DNA of 6,263 nt from Phyllobacteriaceae bacterium (GTDB lineage: Bacteria > Pseudomonadota > Alphaproteobacteria > Rhizobiales > Devosiaceae). The notes beneath the pieces were generated by a model, which was given only the letters and a program-made list of their open reading frames with translations, had not been told where the DNA came from and ran no database searches. Below are positions 6,020 to 6,263 of the stretch, piece by piece (within the stretch, counting starts at the first letter, position 1; every line of letters starts with the position of its first letter). Both the position numbers and the translations under genes were made by a program. Where the stretch lies: contig JAAZLP010000353.1 in NCBI GenBank assembly GCA_012799265.1, positions 1 through 6,263 of the forward strand. Direction: 5' to 3'.

Positions 6020-6263
6020 GACGCTCGTCCGTTGGATACCGCCACGAGGCGGGCGAGTGTTTCCTTGGGCTTGCCGCTATCGATGGCAGCAGCAGCCATT
6101 TCAGCGCCTTCGCGCAGGTCTTCTGTCTTCTCGGCGACAATGAGGGCCGCTGCTGCGTTGAGCAAGACAATATCCCGATAGGCGCCGGGCGCGCCGTCGA
6201 ACAGGGCGTGGATTGCCTGGGCATTCTCTTCGGGCGTACCGCCGATAATGTCCTTGAGCTCAT
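6016..6263 (-). CDS. trpD: TrpD, anthranilate phosphoribosyltransferase (C-terminal end only)
   Basis: The minus-strand frame reading in from 6261 to the TGA at 6018-6016 gives the last 81 residues of a protein whose start lies beyond the right edge. It has LNAAAALIVAEK (about residues 44-55 of the visible part), DLREGAEMAAAAIDSGK and a final LARLVAVSN, which are the typical C-terminal blocks of TrpD. The enzyme transfers phosphoribose from PRPP to anthranilate, two steps before TrpC. The PRPP-binding motifs are outside the window. The stop overlaps the trpC start by four bases. There is no start codon in the window, so the frame is easily missed in favour of an overlapping one. Confidence 0.93.
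   Translation of the reverse strand, partial: ELKDIIGGTPEENAQAIHALFDGAPGAYRDIVLLNAAAALIVAEKTEDLREGAEMAAAAIDSGKPKETLARLVAVSNGRAS

Noticed and set aside
5985..6263. A minus-strand open frame overlapping the trpD-trpC junction
   Set aside because: It runs in a different frame from both trpD and trpC and gives a Ser/Arg/Pro-rich peptide. The neighbouring frame ending at 6016 has clear TrpD C-terminal motifs.

Overview
The window looks like ordinary, vertically inherited chromosome from a GC-rich alphaproteobacterium, most likely of the Hyphomicrobiales (a Rhizobium- or Devosia-like relative). Three things point there. LexA has the alphaproteobacterial N-terminus (MLTRKQYELL). The SOS boxes are of the GTTC-N7-GTTC type rather than the CTGT-N8-ACAG type of gammaproteobacteria. 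The gene order trpD-trpC-moaC-moeA-lexA is, from general knowledge, typical of that order. No mobile element, tRNA, rRNA or CRISPR array is visible.

Layout. On the plus strand, bases 1-1579 hold the 3' nine tenths of an IlvD/Edd-family sugar-acid dehydratase that closely resembles Caulobacter xylonate dehydratase. A strong bidirectional terminator (1586-1619) separates it from everything to its right, which is all on the minus strand. Read in the direction of transcription from the right edge, the minus strand carries trpD (3' end only), trpC, moaC, moeA, lexA, a short Nudix-domain gene and a CPBP-like membrane protein gene.

How the genes work together. trpD, trpC, moaC and moeA overlap by 1-4 bases at each junction and must be one translationally coupled operon. 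It joins two steps of tryptophan synthesis to two steps of molybdenum cofactor synthesis. After 88 bases, lexA starts its own unit. Its promoter region contains five GTTC/GAAC half-sites forming three SOS boxes, two of them symmetric about the -10 element, so lexA is very probably autoregulated. The Nudix gene starts 4 bases after the lexA stop and should be co-transcribed and SOS-responsive, but its protein ends early after an intact Nudix box. The CPBP-like gene may have its own promoter and ends at the shared terminator.

I did not find a wholly new system. The points most worth a second look are the lexA operator layout, the short Nudix gene behind lexA, and the CPBP-like protein whose first catalytic motif is degenerate.
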